Below the pieces are notes generated by a model, which was given only the letters and a program-made list of their open reading frames with translations, made no database searches and had not been told where the DNA came from. 64,000 bases of DNA from the NCBI GenBank assembly GCA_004794785.1, contig SJOL01006981.1, forward strand, positions 398,347-462,346, in the 5' to 3' direction. Shown piece by piece: positions 1 through 12,028 of this stretch. The position numbers were made by a program, and so were the translations under genes. Origin of the DNA: Opisthorchis felineus (taxonomy: Eukaryota > Platyhelminthes > Trematoda > Opisthorchiida > Opisthorchiidae). Within the stretch, counting starts at the first letter, position 1. The number at the start of each line of letters is the position of its first letter.

Positions 1-3000
1 GATAGCCAACAACAAAGCTGCTCAGGGAAAGAGAATTGGTGCATATGTCCTTGTAAGTTACCTCCAGAGTTATCACACCACGTAAGAACGCCGTCGAATC
101 TCACCCGGTCAATACTAACCACGATGTCAATCTTTACATGGCATCTGTCTGTTCTACTTGGATCTGTGTGAATCGCCTAAAGTGAATTAGTGAAGTGGTC
201 TGATGACGTCTGAAACCATTGCAATCAGCGCATTTGAACAGAGTTCTCACTAAATGATCAGCTTACGTTTGTCCACCGTCGGTAATCAGTTGACAGTCGA
301 GCAGATAGTTGTTTTCTGTTTTTTAGAGTGTGAAATTATCCAAAAGGTAGTAACCGTAGAAAGAGATCCTGAAAGAAAATTGCTCTTAAATGTGTCTGCC
401 TAAAAAGAACACATACAGAATCAGGTAAGTGGTCGCATTACCTCTGGTCGTCCTCGGCGCTGGGCCCGGTTATGCTACGAATTTATTTGCCAGTCTACAA
501 TAATACATAAGTAGGCGGCTAATCAAATCACTTTGGCATTTTATGTTGTACTGAAAATTACACTAAATATAACCCATTATTATTCTATTAAAAATTGGAA
601 ACTTTCATTTTTCACCGTGAACTCCAAAGTCCCATGTTGGAGGCTGGTCTGAACAAGTCTTTTGATAACATTTACATATACTGTTCCCATTTGGCAGGAA
701 CACATTTATCAACATTATTTTTCATAAGGCGGTTGACATAAGAGCCCTGTCTGGTATTAGCTTCACACAAGTGCTCCGTAAGCAGGCAAACAACCAATAG
801 GGTTCTAGAACCACTCCCGAACCTATCACAATTTGCCAGCATTACCAGAACTCCCATCTCTGATTTTTATTCCCCTCCGACAGAGAAGACTGTCTTCTTA
901 CCATGAATCTCAAATGACCACAGATGATTTCCTCCAGTTTGTCGATGAAATTGCGCAGCGGGTTGCGCCTGGTGTTATCAAGAAGTTGCCCATTTCATCA
1001 CCCACCCATTCCAGAAGCGGCCAGTCTAAATCCTCCGGTACGTACCGCGTTGCCAACAGGTTTATGCTTCTTTTGAATGTTTGCTTCTTTGACACTATTC
1101 TCATTATGCCACCCCACTCAACAGCCGTTCCACCCAGCGCAGTAGTATTTGTTCCATCTATTTCTTCAATTTGTTTGGCCTGTGACCATTTTGTGACCTT
1201 AGTAAAAGGCATACGATTTTCTAAATACTAGAAGAAAATATTATGGCGGTTAAACAGTCATCTGAGGCATGAGCTGTTCCATACTCTCTCATCAGTTGAA
1301 CGTGACTTCGAATTCAACACACACTGTACAAATACCACATGCGTTTGTCACCAGAACAGCTTCCTTGGATGGCAGTATTAACTACACAAGAAGAAAGCTG
1401 TTCAACATACAGTCGATCAACTTCATATCCGATTAACTGCTCAAGGTGGTCTCCACTTCGCCTATTAATTTGATCCTGTCCCACCAGCTGTACCCACCGG
1501 AACACTGCAAAAAACCTTATTCGCTCATGTTTGACAATTGTTTCTGAAAGGGGCTTGAACTTTGAATGGATCAGTGGCTTGGTATTAAGTGGCACAAAAC
1601 CCAAAAAGAAAGGTTCACAGTTTTACCCGGAACACAAGATGCAGCACTTCCCAAAAAAATATTCAGCAGTAGTCGAGACATGCACCTTTTAGATCCCAGA
1701 AAACAATTTAGAGATCTGACCAACTTTCAAAATAAATCAGATGCAAGTAGCTGACCATGGTGGGCACCTTTCAGCGGAGAAGTTTGGAAGCCCGGACCAT
1801 ATATACTTTATAACACACGGTGTCTGTGCAAAAACCTCTCCGATTTTGGCCAATACATTTGTCAAAAGGGGTATGACATAATTTTCTTGTTTGTTCATGA
1901 GAGAAAAAGGGCCTAAGTTTATGGAACTTATGTCATTTAACAAACAAATATCATCGAAGTACACGGAAATGACTAAGCAAGTTTCTTGGTTACCAAGTTC
2001 ACATGCTAATTGAAAACCGAATTAATTCATTCATAATAAAACAAAGCCCCATTGTGAAAACTGTTTGCCATTTTTTAACGCATACGTGAAAGTCTAAACC
2101 TGAAATATATCCGTATGATCTAATGGCACTTTGGTTACTTCTATAGGTTTTGCATTAGTGAAAAATGGAGAGTCTTCATCTGTCACTTTAGTTGTTCAAG
2201 AGTTGCCTGGACAAAACTGTTGGTCACTCGTACTTAAATGGACGACCATTGTAGATACTCCTAGGAAAAATACTTTGGACCAGAAAACCGCAGCTTTTAT
2301 AGAGGTGATACTAACTGATTACATTTTTATGAGGGTCGACTGCAGTGGTTATGTATTTGTTAACCCGAGACATTCCTTTGAAAGCGGGCAGTTGTGACAT
2401 TTCCAATGAAATAGTCGTTCTTCGGGGTTGGTGGCCTCTGGTTTATGATGAATGCACGTTTTGAATTAATCCGGGGGAAAACTTCTAACTGTCCTCTCAG
2501 AGATTGGCCAGTTTCACTGACCCAATCAGCTGCTTATGTGATGGTGGTTTCGTTCTTGAGTATGCAGTTTGAGTATGCAGCTTGAATTTATAGCCAGAAA
2601 AAACTATGTGGGCAAATATCAACATGATTACTGTATGCACCCTCAATGTATTGTGACAAATTTTTAATCTGGGTTGCCAATCTTCCTGGGGGACAAGTAA
2701 AACTTCCTCTCCCAAAGTTAATCGCCTAAAGCGGCTCTATGTGAAAAGGCTGCTTGTTGATGTGCGGATGTCGTACTAACAATTTTTAGTCTGATGTATT
2801 GTGCTGTCCGGCTAAGTGGCCTCGTTTCGAGGGTTTACATCTTTTTGCAAATAACTTTATTTGCATTCACCCAACTATTTTCCAAGGTGTTCCTTTCGTG
2901 TTTTTAATTTTATTGGAGGTACTAGGTTGGATATAACGCTAAGCTGGCTGAAAACACCTAGAAACCACTGGTCTGATAGGTATAGCTGACCTCAGTTCGG

Positions 3001-6000
3001 GTTTACCTTGTATCAGAAGTTCATTTTATCTGGTAATCTTTGCGCAGAAGATTGTGCACCGATATGGTTTTCACACAAAAATAAGTTGGACAGGACAATT
3101 TCAAAACCAACACACCGACTGGCCTTTGTAAGCTGTCCAGCCCCGTAAAACTGAAGCTAATTGAAGTACAAGTGCGAATAGGGCGTGCATCGATGTGTCC
3201 TGGGGCCTAAGAGTGCAACAATGCAGACGCTATTCCCATTATGCGAGAAATTTCGAATGCATTAAAATAATGATAAGACCTATTATGGCATGCTCTCAAG
3301 TTTTCTGTTTGTTTTCCCGGTCTCAACGCTGGCCTAACCCACATAAACCACACCAATGTCAATCGCAAAGAAAAAGGAGGGTTTGATGTGTTCTATCTCT
3401 ATTGACACACTCGAAAAGATAGGAAAACAAGATGAGCCGTTGATTTAAATACCATGCTTCTACTCCTTGCTGGATAGTACATCAGACCCGAAAAAAAATT
3501 TCCTAATACACAGGCAAATATTTCCCCTTTTCACGCACTCAAATACTTGAGGTTACTGGCACGTTTGTAGCATGGATTTAGCTAAGAAATCACCTCAGTT
3601 CGATCGTTAGGTAAGTAAATATGGTCCGTACATGCAACAATGGAAACCGGTACATCCTGTTACGGATGCAAGGAGAAGCATCTGGCCGACCCTAGTCGCA
3701 GGATGAATCAGAATTCCCCTTGCGATAATTACTTGTCTAAACTCAACTTCAAATTCTTGTGCCCCTCAAATCCACCCGCTAGCAAACAATCACGTTATCT
3801 CACGTATAAATCGCATAAACCGAACCAATAAATCATGTGGCATGCACCAAAAGACTTTGGAGAACAAAGTAAGTGCTTGTCGCCTAACGGCCTATCTCTT
3901 GATGAAAATCGAGAAGCAACAAAATTTCTGAGGGTAACCTGGAGTACAAGCAGGTATCTAGATCTTGGTCTGTAAATTTCACGTGCGAGATAGAATTGGA
4001 GATAAACTGTTGTGGTTCTAACGAATGAAGACTGGGCAACTCCATGCCATGCCCTGTATCGTCCGTTTCTATTCCAAGTGGAGTTACGAATGATATGGCG
4101 GTTTTTTGTTAGAAATCTTCACCTAAGTCTACACAAAAGTGTTCACCGTACAAAGGCAATGCAGTGCAGTGGCTTATGTTGGGCGTATTGACAAATTGGT
4201 TTGGAGGTCAATTTATCAGTTGTGTTCTCCAGAATCAACGCCACTCCGTCTGCATACCCACTGATCGAAGGCTGCATACCGTGCAGTTGAACAGAATAGC
4301 TGGATTTTTCCAACTGAATTACTATATTTCGGGGAATCTTCAGGTATAACAAAGGTTCGTGTGTGTAGTCTGCAGTTAGGAACGGGTGCCGGAGTCCTGC
4401 GAGCAACTTCCCCACACCTCTTGACAGTTGTTACTAGTCTATGGCAGCCGATCATACGGTTTCATTAGACAGCACTTGGACACAGCCAAGCCTAACAAAA
4501 GGCTCGTTAGTGTTGTCGATGATCTAGCGATACGCTCAAGATTGTTATGAGAAAAACTTCTTTGAAATTCGGTTATATATCTAACCGACCGAAATATGCA
4601 TTTTTGTGTCAGATGTCCTTTTTTCCTCATTCATGACTTACCAGAATTGCGTGCGGAAGTGATTGAAGCCCTCAAAAACAACCTCGAAAAAACCGTAATA
4701 CGTAAACATGAGAAGACAGACACCGCGCATTACCTCACAGTCCCCAATGGGCGATACAGCGTTCAATCTGAGGGTTACAATGTGAGTAGTTTTCCTGGCT
4801 TCTTTTTCCATTTCCCCCACGTCTCATTATTTATTGATCTGATTTTGGAATGATGTTATACAAAATAATCCCGATTATTGTTACGAAGACTGGGTAAGTA
4901 GTACCTGAGATTCGAAAGCAAGGCAGCGTTTTCAACGCAAAGGAAGTCAGGTCGTTTTTGTGCATCTTCTGATGCACGGGATATAAGATAATTACAGATG
5001 CCTGTTGTTTTGTTTGTCATCAGCTAAGACAATACGCGGTATCAATAATACAACACGCACAAAAGAATGAGTGCATGTACTGTCAAGAAGCCCTAGCAGT
5101 TCTGAAACGGCTGTTCATTAATTTGCTGACCATCGTTGGATAGAGCGCCACGAAAAACCAGAAGGTCACTGGAAAACTAACCATAAAAGACACACCGCAA
5201 CGGAAGGTGGGTGGAATTTTGAAAAGGAATGTTGCCAAACAGTCAGGCAGTGATTGGCGCGAAGGAGCTCATAAAGTATAAATCAGGATGCGATCAAACT
5301 TTTGGTCCAATGACGTTCGAAATCGCAGTTCTGGATGTAGACAAGAAGACAGAATCTGGGATAGGAGCTTTAGTTGCACAGTTTTGCTTCACCGACTGCT
5401 GAGTAGATTAGCCTTCAGAGTGCAAGTTACTCAGTGGGTGCATGCCGAAATCGCTTACAGTGCACAGTTCAGTAGCAGGGTCTGACTGTAGAGCGACTTC
5501 TCAATCGGTATTCTCTGGAAAGTTATGTTGAGAAGCACGGCCGTTTTGGAGACGAAAAATATTTACCGTTCGAAAGATTGCATTTTAACCACTTTAATTT
5601 GGAACCTGGGGAGCAGGTACCAAAAGCCATCACTGGAGAGATAGGAGAGAGGTGGGCATAAACACAGATCCCATCTTTACGGTGAGGGCAGTGATGCAGA
5701 GAGTAATCCGTAAAGTGTAGGTGACTGATGTCACAGTCACCTAAACTATGGGACCCTGCGGGGAATTTGACGGGTTGAATGCAAGACTATAAGAGGTCGT
5801 TAACTGAGTCAGCGTTAACGTCCAAACTAGGGGTTCCAAAGTTCCCTCACATTACCAATAGCGTTGGTGTCGTGTTCTTGACTCACAGTTGCAACGAAAC
5901 TGGTCCTAACGAAGCTTCACAAATTACTCACCCCAGGAAAGGAAAAACACTCTGGCTGCCTGTAACCCTTCGGAGGCATGCTTCCGAGGTGAGAGATGCT

Positions 6001-7664
6001 GTGGCCATGATATGTCCCCCCACAGAAATAGGCAGAAGTTTCGAAACTGACTGATAGGTATAAAGACATACTCACATGTGTTGGGTGTAGAATCGACAAA
6101 TTCTGGTCTCGATTTCGGGCCGTTACACTTTCAGACCAACCACACCCCGTGAGCAGTCTTAACTCGTTTGCTGTGAGAACCATGCACCCTTTCCGTCGCT
6201 TTGTTTGTTATCCTCCAGAAACTGTTAATCGATAAGTAGATGTCACGCAACTAATGGCCTCTCAATTCTGCGAACGAACTTACAATTCACAACGGAATGG
6301 TCGCTGGACTCTTCGGAGATGCATGCAATCACAGAAACCGGAGTTGATATTTGGCCGCAAACAAAGTTCGCTTTCATTTCGAAAACCTTGATGTGTAAGA
6401 ACTGGACCAAGTGTCTCGCAAAATACTAAATACTTGGAATCACACTGCACAGCTGTCTGTCTGACACGAACTGGAAGTCGTTTTTCAACCCTATGAAATC
6501 TTATTTAAAGAACGAAGCACACTTTCTAACTAATGTTTACTTATCCCTTCGTGCAGATCAACACAGAGTGACAGAAATACGAAGGTATCTTCAGAGGTCA
6601 ACCGCTAGAAACAGGAACTCACTGATGTGGACAATGACATTATTCAAAATTCTTTCTAATTCTAGCCCTGATAGATGGTGCTTTTGGTAAATATATGATG
6701 GCCCAAGATTTAGTTGGTGGTCACCTTGTAGAAACAGAATGCTGATCACCACCTCGTGCCCCAAGCTGTTTGGTGAGTAGCCAGTTACAAGATGCGCGGA
6801 GACAGTTCAAGGGTGGTAAATGTTTTATCGCTGGATAAGTCCTAAAAAAGAGCAAGCATGCGCACTGGAAGCTGCTTTGTCCTATTCGTATCCTCAGAAA
6901 TCTTAGATGAGACAATTGCTAGTGACAAAAATGCACTTCGTATTTTCTACCGGAGTTCGGGTTGTAGGTGACACCACTCTGTTTCTAACGCAGCCACTGA
7001 ATGTCCGTTTGATTTTCGTTCCGTAGCCTATGCAATCAAGACTCTAATTTACAGGGAGTATAAAATTCAAACCGAAATTCCCACGAAAAAGTGAGTTTCA
7101 ACACTTAACATTTTTAGGCCTGAAGTTTTAATGTGCATTGGTTTAGACGACATCTTGGTCGAAGTGCACTTTCAATTTTGAGCAAATGGATTAACTTCGT
7201 GGCGCTGTCACTTGCGCGACAACGCGGTTGACCATTCAGTGCATAATGATGTTCCAGGCAACATTGGTCACGTTAAAAAACAAACTGTCTTCACTGTTTA
7301 GTGAACTGTTCCACATGTGGAGCGGTTAGTGTGACACCTTCTCTGGACTTTGTTTATTTTTCAGTCATCCACCAATACTTCACCCAGCTCCAGCAGTCAT
7401 TCGCCTACCATCGGATTTTTCGCGAAACCAGTGTCGCCACAATTGCAAACGCACTCTCAATCCAGTCATCTTGAAGCGACGCATCGAGCTGCATATCCGT
7501 TCACAGCCAGAAACTCTAATGAACTGTCCTTAAAGGCAGGACAATTAGTCGTACTTCTAGATGATCGAGACAGCACTGGGAATACAGACTGGTCCAGAGT
7601 GCGCACCATATCATCAAAACGGGCGGGTTATGTCCCATCCAAATACCTGCAACCGATCAACTGA
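1..7664 (+). CDS. SH3-domain protein, 3' part (DNMBP/Tuba-like), four exons
   Basis: Exons are 1-52 (incomplete at the window edge, frame from base 2), 884-1037, 4645-4781 and 7365-7664, with stop TGA at 7662. Donors are GTAAGT, GTACGT and GTGAGT; acceptors end in CAG or CCAG. Reading phase carries through every junction (0, 1, 0), which is the main support for the model. The last exon encodes a terminal SH3 domain (about 7482-7655) with AAYPFTARNSNELSL, a D-STGNT-DW block and GYVPSKYL. The first partial exon resembles the end of another SH3 domain. The ARNxNELS and TGNTxW signatures, a penultimate SH3, a Ser-rich linker and a terminal SH3 match the C-terminus of dynamin-binding protein (Tuba), a Cdc42 GEF scaffold linking dynamin to actin. 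One tryptophan of the usual SH3 WW pair is Ser here. The GEF and BAR parts would lie upstream of the window. The family name is an inference; other multi-SH3 adaptors are possible. Introns are 831, 3,607 and 2,583 nt. Confidence 0.62.
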
Positions 7665-9424
7665 TTTCTTCGGGAGAAAAATTCCTAACAGTTGTCCTGG
7701 TACTCACAACTATCTTTCCTCTCAACATTGTTGAACCTTTTCCATCGATCTTCATGTACTGTATGGAATTGGAGAAATTCAGCACATTCCCGTGCACCAT
7801 CACTCCGCTACATCCCTATGTATGCTATCTGAGTCAGGCGATTATGGAATCATTTGGGGAATTTGGATTTGATGGTAGTGTGACGAGATTTGGCAGTTTT
7901 CAACTGATATTTCCTCCCGTCAGTGAGGCCAGCCTATGCTCGGAAGCCGAGAAACTGTTTTGTACTTATTGAAAACCATCAGCATTGTGCATATATGTGG
8001 GCTGTTCACTAATTGGTGGAGACTCCTAGACTGAAAACTTTGAGCAATACACTAGGCGTTCATTTTGTGAAGTGTTCAGACAAAAGAGAACCGTACCACG
8101 TTGTAAGACCCAGGAAGGGTGCGTCGAACTCAACAGATATTTACTTCGGAAACAGTCGTTTGGCAGAAGCAGGAGTTGCGGTGTACCTATTAAACGGAGA
8201 GATTTCTGCCTGTTCGCTTCAAAACCTCAGATAAATCTATCTCCATAGGATCAGTCGGGTCAAATTAATCACTTGCCACCTTGTTTGTTAGATGTTTTGA
8301 GTCACGTTCCACTGTGGCTTTTTTGTTTGTCTGCGGGCTGTGACATCTAGCCAGCTGTCTAACAACAATGGCGAAATCTTCAACCTCTGATAAACGGAGT
8401 TGCCAATTTGAAGCGTGGCAATCACAACATCCTCAGTCTATTGTTAGTGCGGTACCGACAAACTTTTCCGGTTTATACTGACGGCCAAATGTAGACTGTC
8501 AGCACGTAGACGGTGTCCACGTTGGTCCGGCCAACTGGAATATAGGATTATTATTCAACCGCAACTTGCGGTTAAATAAACCGTGTTCAGTGTACTTAAT
8601 GCTATTAAGCTCGTGACCCAGAAACGCTGCATACCTACTAGCCTCCCAACTAGGTGGTCTGTTTAAGGGCGGACGAAATTTCGAACTAACTTTTAACGAG
8701 AAATTGTACATAACCATTCAGAACCTAGCGTCCATGTCCTCGTAGACACTGACAGGTAAAGACAAGCATCCGGGTGACCGCTGAGATACAGGTGGGATTT
8801 TGTGAGCTCACGTCTACCAGGTAACTAAACTTAGTAGCATGGCCAGATACTCACAAACATCAGTAAGTGTATGATCCGAGCGGCTAAGTACCTTACAGGA
8901 CGATTGGAGCTATCGGGTTATACGCAGTTCGTATTGAGCAGGCAGTAGGAACAGACGGATAAGGGCAGTTGATACTGAATTGACAACTAGTCCTACGAAC
9001 ACGTGGGTTAATAGACGTCATAAATTAAGGAGCACGTACAATAACTAATAACGCAGTTGGCATTGGCAGAAAAAGGGACAGTGAGGCAGCAGGGCTTTCT
9101 GAAAGCAATAGCGAGTAAGTACCAAATGATAATCAAACTTACGGATACGAGCAGTCAGACAGTGAAAATAGGCCGCACACAGAGATAATAGCACAAGACA
9201 GTCAGCATGTTCTGGAGGTACGGAAAACTGTCTGGAAGGCGGGTGAACTTGGCACAAATTAGACGTACCTCTAGTCGTTAGCTGATGGGCGACGCAGAGG
9301 AACGTGCCACGTGTCATGTCGGAATGTGCGCTTGGGCCCTTTTAAAGCAAAATCTCCAAAAAAAGCTGTTGGATAAGATGCAATACAATCGTACCGCAAA
9401 AATTGGACCACCGGAGGATTCGAG
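7665..9424. other. 3' flank of SH3 gene, no further gene seen
   Basis: This stretch follows the SH3-gene stop codon. It contains short chance reading frames only. An AATAAA at 8575-8580 could be a distant polyadenylation signal, but it lies about 910 nt beyond the stop, so that is weak. Confidence 0.35.
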
Positions 9425-9500
9425 TTGGCACGACGGTTAGCGCGCTGGTCTCCCACGAGAGGGGTTCGGAGATCGATACCCGGGCGGCCAGATTTCCGTC
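9425..9500 (+). repeat. tRNA-like remnant (tRNA-Gly-type) or SINE head
   Basis: A box-A-like GGTTAGCGCGCTGG is followed by the seven-base string CTCCCAC, identical to the anticodon loop expected of tRNA-Gly(CCC), and then by a box-B-like GATCGATACCCGG. The anticodon stem does not pair well, so this is not an intact tRNA gene. A tRNA pseudogene or the head of a decayed tRNA-derived SINE fits best. It differs from the SINE copies at 24.6, 43.1 and 56.6 kb. Confidence 0.35.
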
Positions 9501-11860
9501 TAAATAGACACTCAGAAATGGGTAGGGTTGATACAAAACTGTAAGCTAAGACAGGCAGGCATGAAATTCTTGACATCAGTTACTAGAGAGTAAGAAGACC
9601 TTAAGCGGGAGGAAAAAACGGGGGACGAGGGGTAAGGAAGCAAAACTGCGTTCTGATGAACAGGCGTAAGTCGTGCTACTCATGAGTAGTCAGAACAAAT
9701 AGGAAGAATAACCGCTGATCGCAGTCGATTCACAGGAGCAATCAACAGTATTGGTGGTGGATGTGCTCAGCGCGGACCTACTTTAGAAGAATATTATCAC
9801 TGGGGCATCAATCGGGTAAATGGTCACGAAAGGGTAGCAGAATACAGCGACGTATAACTTTCAGTGCGTAATATTTACCGGCATTGCAAGCGGTGCATTC
9901 TAGTCAAACAGTAATTTTTATGCAAATTGACTTGGACCGCCTGATCATATTGTGCTTCACATGACCACTGCATGCATTACATGACGCCCTGCTTGGACTT
10001 CAGTGATCAGTGGTGATGCTTTTATCTTTGACTTGTATTCTGCGAAATGCTCGTGAAAACAATCTATGGGAAGTGCGGAAATGTACAGTGTGATCACCAG
10101 GTTGGTTGCAAGTAACGAATGTGCCGAATCGCTTGGGCCATTACAAAGACCGAGTAGCTAACTGCGTTTGAACAATTACTTTGATACTAGAATGCATCGA
10201 CTATCACAAAAGAGCATGCTCGATTCCACGGCTGCAGGCAAAAGTATTCCTCCTAAAAGATGCATTACGCCACTTTCCAAATTAGATTCATTGAAAAAGT
10301 GTCAAAATAGAAAACCCGTTTAGTGGTATTCTAGCATAATAATTCTACGAACACAGTTATTTACTTCAGTTCCGCCTGTACGTACTCTATTAAAATGAAG
10401 GAAGATCGTCGTTTCGCAGAGACCAACGGAGAACAACCATGCGCATTCGAAATCCTAAGGGAGTCTGCATTTTATTGAATCTCTTCGATTCTAATGTCAC
10501 CAGCTGTCTACCAGCGGTTTTGCCGCAACCGTGTAACTTTGGCACCCCGCATAAACTTGTCCACATGTCCTTTCTACACAAATGGTACTTTATGCAAGTT
10601 TTGATATATTTAACACCATCACAGCAACCCACTTTTTAGGCTACATCGACAAGACCGAACATCGGCCACATCGGAACTTTTGATATATTAAAATGTTGTG
10701 ATCTGAAACGGATACGCACACCATCGTCAACAAAACGTACAGTTGGCTGAAGGCTTAATGTGATTTCATAGGTTTTCGAGGCAGCTAGGCGAGAAGAGAA
10801 TATAGTACATCGTTTCACCATCCACTAACACTGCAAACTTGATTTCGTTAGGACCGATGGAAGCCGGGGGATTACGCTTTTCTGATGAGCCCCAAGGAGA
10901 GCACAGTCGGTCACGGGCTGTCAAAGGGTTTAGAGCGGCCTTACAATTAGTATTGTGCATAGAGAAATTACTCTACTCTCGCAGCTAAAGCATGAGGCAG
11001 CGTTTGCACTAAAGAATGTCATAAGCGTAAGACTCAACTTAGATTGACCTAAATCCCTCGTTAACACCAGTCCTATTTATAAGTTAGTGTAGTTCGTTCT
11101 TCACGCAAAAATCTGCCCAAGTTAAACATACATTTGGCGGAAAATCATGGACTGCGTCTACCTATTGGCCCTCATGAAGGGCATTGGAGTGTCTGAGAGG
11201 TTTAGTGGCGTTGTGGGTTGCGTCATTACCGGAAATTCTATTTGATTTCCTCAGTTTCGTTCCCCCAGAAACATGAGGCATCCTTTGAGCAAAATATTCA
11301 GTTTATAATTATCGTTAACGAAATACTCAGCTGAAAATGGGTCAGGTTTTTTTTAAATTCAAGCTAATCTAGACATTAGTTGCCATTTAGCTTCATTACT
11401 TTTCCCGTTTCGCAGCGTCGATTCTGCAACTGGTTGTTCTAACTATATTGTTTACATCATCCTGTCTAGGGGCCGGCGATCGTCACAATGTCTACCAGTC
11501 GTCGGTTATTGGCAGTTCGTCGTAGTCAATAAACTGACCTTCTGTCGGCTCTGTTTGCGGTCACATTTTCGATTCTCATCGACCGGAGAAATCGATAAAG
11601 TTTGGGGACAGGGTGAATTGTTGAATCCCAACAAGGTGGAAAGCAAACTTGTTGTTTCTCGGAGGTATGAATTTGTTGCATTCGCAACCTCTGGCTTTAC
11701 ATAAGAAGCTACATGTGCCAACGGAGTTACTTAATCATCCCAAAATAAAATACGCCCGCCGATGTGCGCGGCCATGCCACTGGCGCCGTATCCCTTCTTT
11801 TGGACGACGTTCCACTCTTTCCGGCGGGGAATTGACATTTCGTGGGATTTTCCTCGGGAG
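9501..11860. other. No gene recognised
   Basis: Only short overlapping frames on both strands, with no recognisable domain, repeat family or convincing exon. Confidence 0.4.
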
Positions 11861-12028
11861 ATTCGACGTCGACTTCTGAAGGTTGAAGCGCAATCCGGAA
11901 ATGCGCTCGAAGCGATTGATGAAGATCGCGTGTTTGCGGGTGTTGAAGCTATAGCAGTTGTATTGAATCCCTACAAACAAAGTGACAATGCCACCGTGTA
12001 TACTTCAACCGTGATGAAGCTACTGGCG
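11861..12028 (+). CDS. Possible internal exon, unknown protein
   Basis: A 56-codon open segment reads in phase 0 from an acceptor-like TTCCTCGGGAG to a GTTAGT donor. The translation (starting IRRRLLKVEAQSGNALEAID and including FAGVEAIAVVLNPYKQ) has protein-like composition with alternating acidic and hydrophobic stretches. Two other frames are also open here, so it could be a stop-poor stretch by chance. No family recognised and no partner exon found nearby. Confidence 0.27.

Noticed and set aside
195..225. CTGATGA...GAAAC resembling a hammerhead ribozyme core
   Set aside because: Only a few bases separate the two core boxes, too few for stem II.
327..424. Exon-like segment with strong acceptor and CAG/GTAAGT donor between the first two SH3-gene exons
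   Set aside because: Every frame has a stop. The only nearly open frame stops about 25 nt before the donor, and the flanking exons already match in phase.
6557..6584. 28-nt microexon with good splice sites in the SH3 gene
   Set aside because: Its open phase does not match the neighbouring exons, which join directly in phase 0.
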